From the NCBI GenBank assembly GCA_020024235.1, contig JAHHUA010000030.1:1-14111 (forward strand): a stretch of 14,111 nt of DNA. Direction: 5' to 3'. The notes under the pieces are model-generated. The model made no database searches, was not told the origin of the DNA, and saw nothing but the letters and a program-made list of their open reading frames with translations. Below, in pieces: positions 14,079-14,111 of this stretch. Positions within the stretch are counted from its first letter, which is position 1. Each line of letters begins with the position of its first letter. The DNA is from Oscillospiraceae bacterium. Lineage in GTDB: Bacteria > Bacillota > Clostridia > Oscillospirales > Ruminococcaceae. The position numbers and the translations under genes are program-made.

Positions 14079-14111
14079 TTACATAAGATTGTCTTCAATG
14101 TATTTTACTAC
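14079..14111 (-). CDS. C-terminal end of an unidentified gene running in from the right
   Basis: Ten codons (VVKYIEDNLM) followed by tandem stops TAA TAA are open to the window edge and sit just before a strong minus-strand terminator, which is the expected layout for a gene end. Too short to assign a family. Confidence 0.4.
   Translation of the reverse strand, partial: VVKYIEDNLM

Noticed and set aside
1..14111. CRISPR array, insertion sequence, prophage, toxin-antitoxin or defence island
   Set aside because: No regularly spaced repeats, transposase, integrase, nuclease or restriction-type genes were found, and the CPBP/Abi-family gene has no bacteriocin genes beside it.

Overview
This AT-rich window reads as chromosomal core DNA of an anaerobic, endospore-forming Firmicute of the class Clostridia. 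The evidence is the pairing of spoIIE and spoIID with a DacF-type D-Ala-D-Ala carboxypeptidase, strong AAAGGAG-type ribosome binding sites, two TTG starts, and many compact terminators between short transcription units. I see no CRISPR array, insertion sequence, prophage gene, toxin-antitoxin pair or recognisable defence system. The species cannot be named from the sequence.

Layout: 1-138 is gene-free apart from an AT-rich hairpin. A CofE-like F420 glutamate-ligase family gene (minus) and an exported Amidase_3 cell-wall amidase (plus) diverge from a 333-bp spacer; a GNAT acetyltransferase follows the amidase. spoIIE (minus) diverges from a left-handed beta-helix acetyltransferase homologue (plus). 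A membrane-anchored S41 protease homologue (plus) converges on spoIID (minus) over a shared bidirectional terminator. spoIID diverges from a dacF-like carboxypeptidase (plus). The right end is a minus-strand cluster: CPBP membrane protease homologue, tadA, tRNA-Pro(UGG). A partial minus-strand reading frame enters from the right edge.

The common theme is the cell wall and sporulation: SpoIIE (phosphatase at the asymmetric septum), SpoIID (glycan cleavage during engulfment), a D,D-carboxypeptidase and an amidase. The spoIIE and spoIID upstream regions share a similar promoter layout: ATGACAAA at the -35 position and a TATAA(T/A) -10 box exactly 21 bp away. This resembles Spo0A-activated sigma-A promoters.

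The most notable protein observation is that three neighbouring enzyme-family members lack expected catalytic residues: the S41 homologue (Ser to Glu, Lys to Asp), the beta-helix acetyltransferase (His to Lys) and the CPBP protease (motif-2 His to Gln). The carboxypeptidase has KLG instead of KTG. These are candidate pseudoenzymes or divergent enzymes. I do not see a clearly new multi-gene system.
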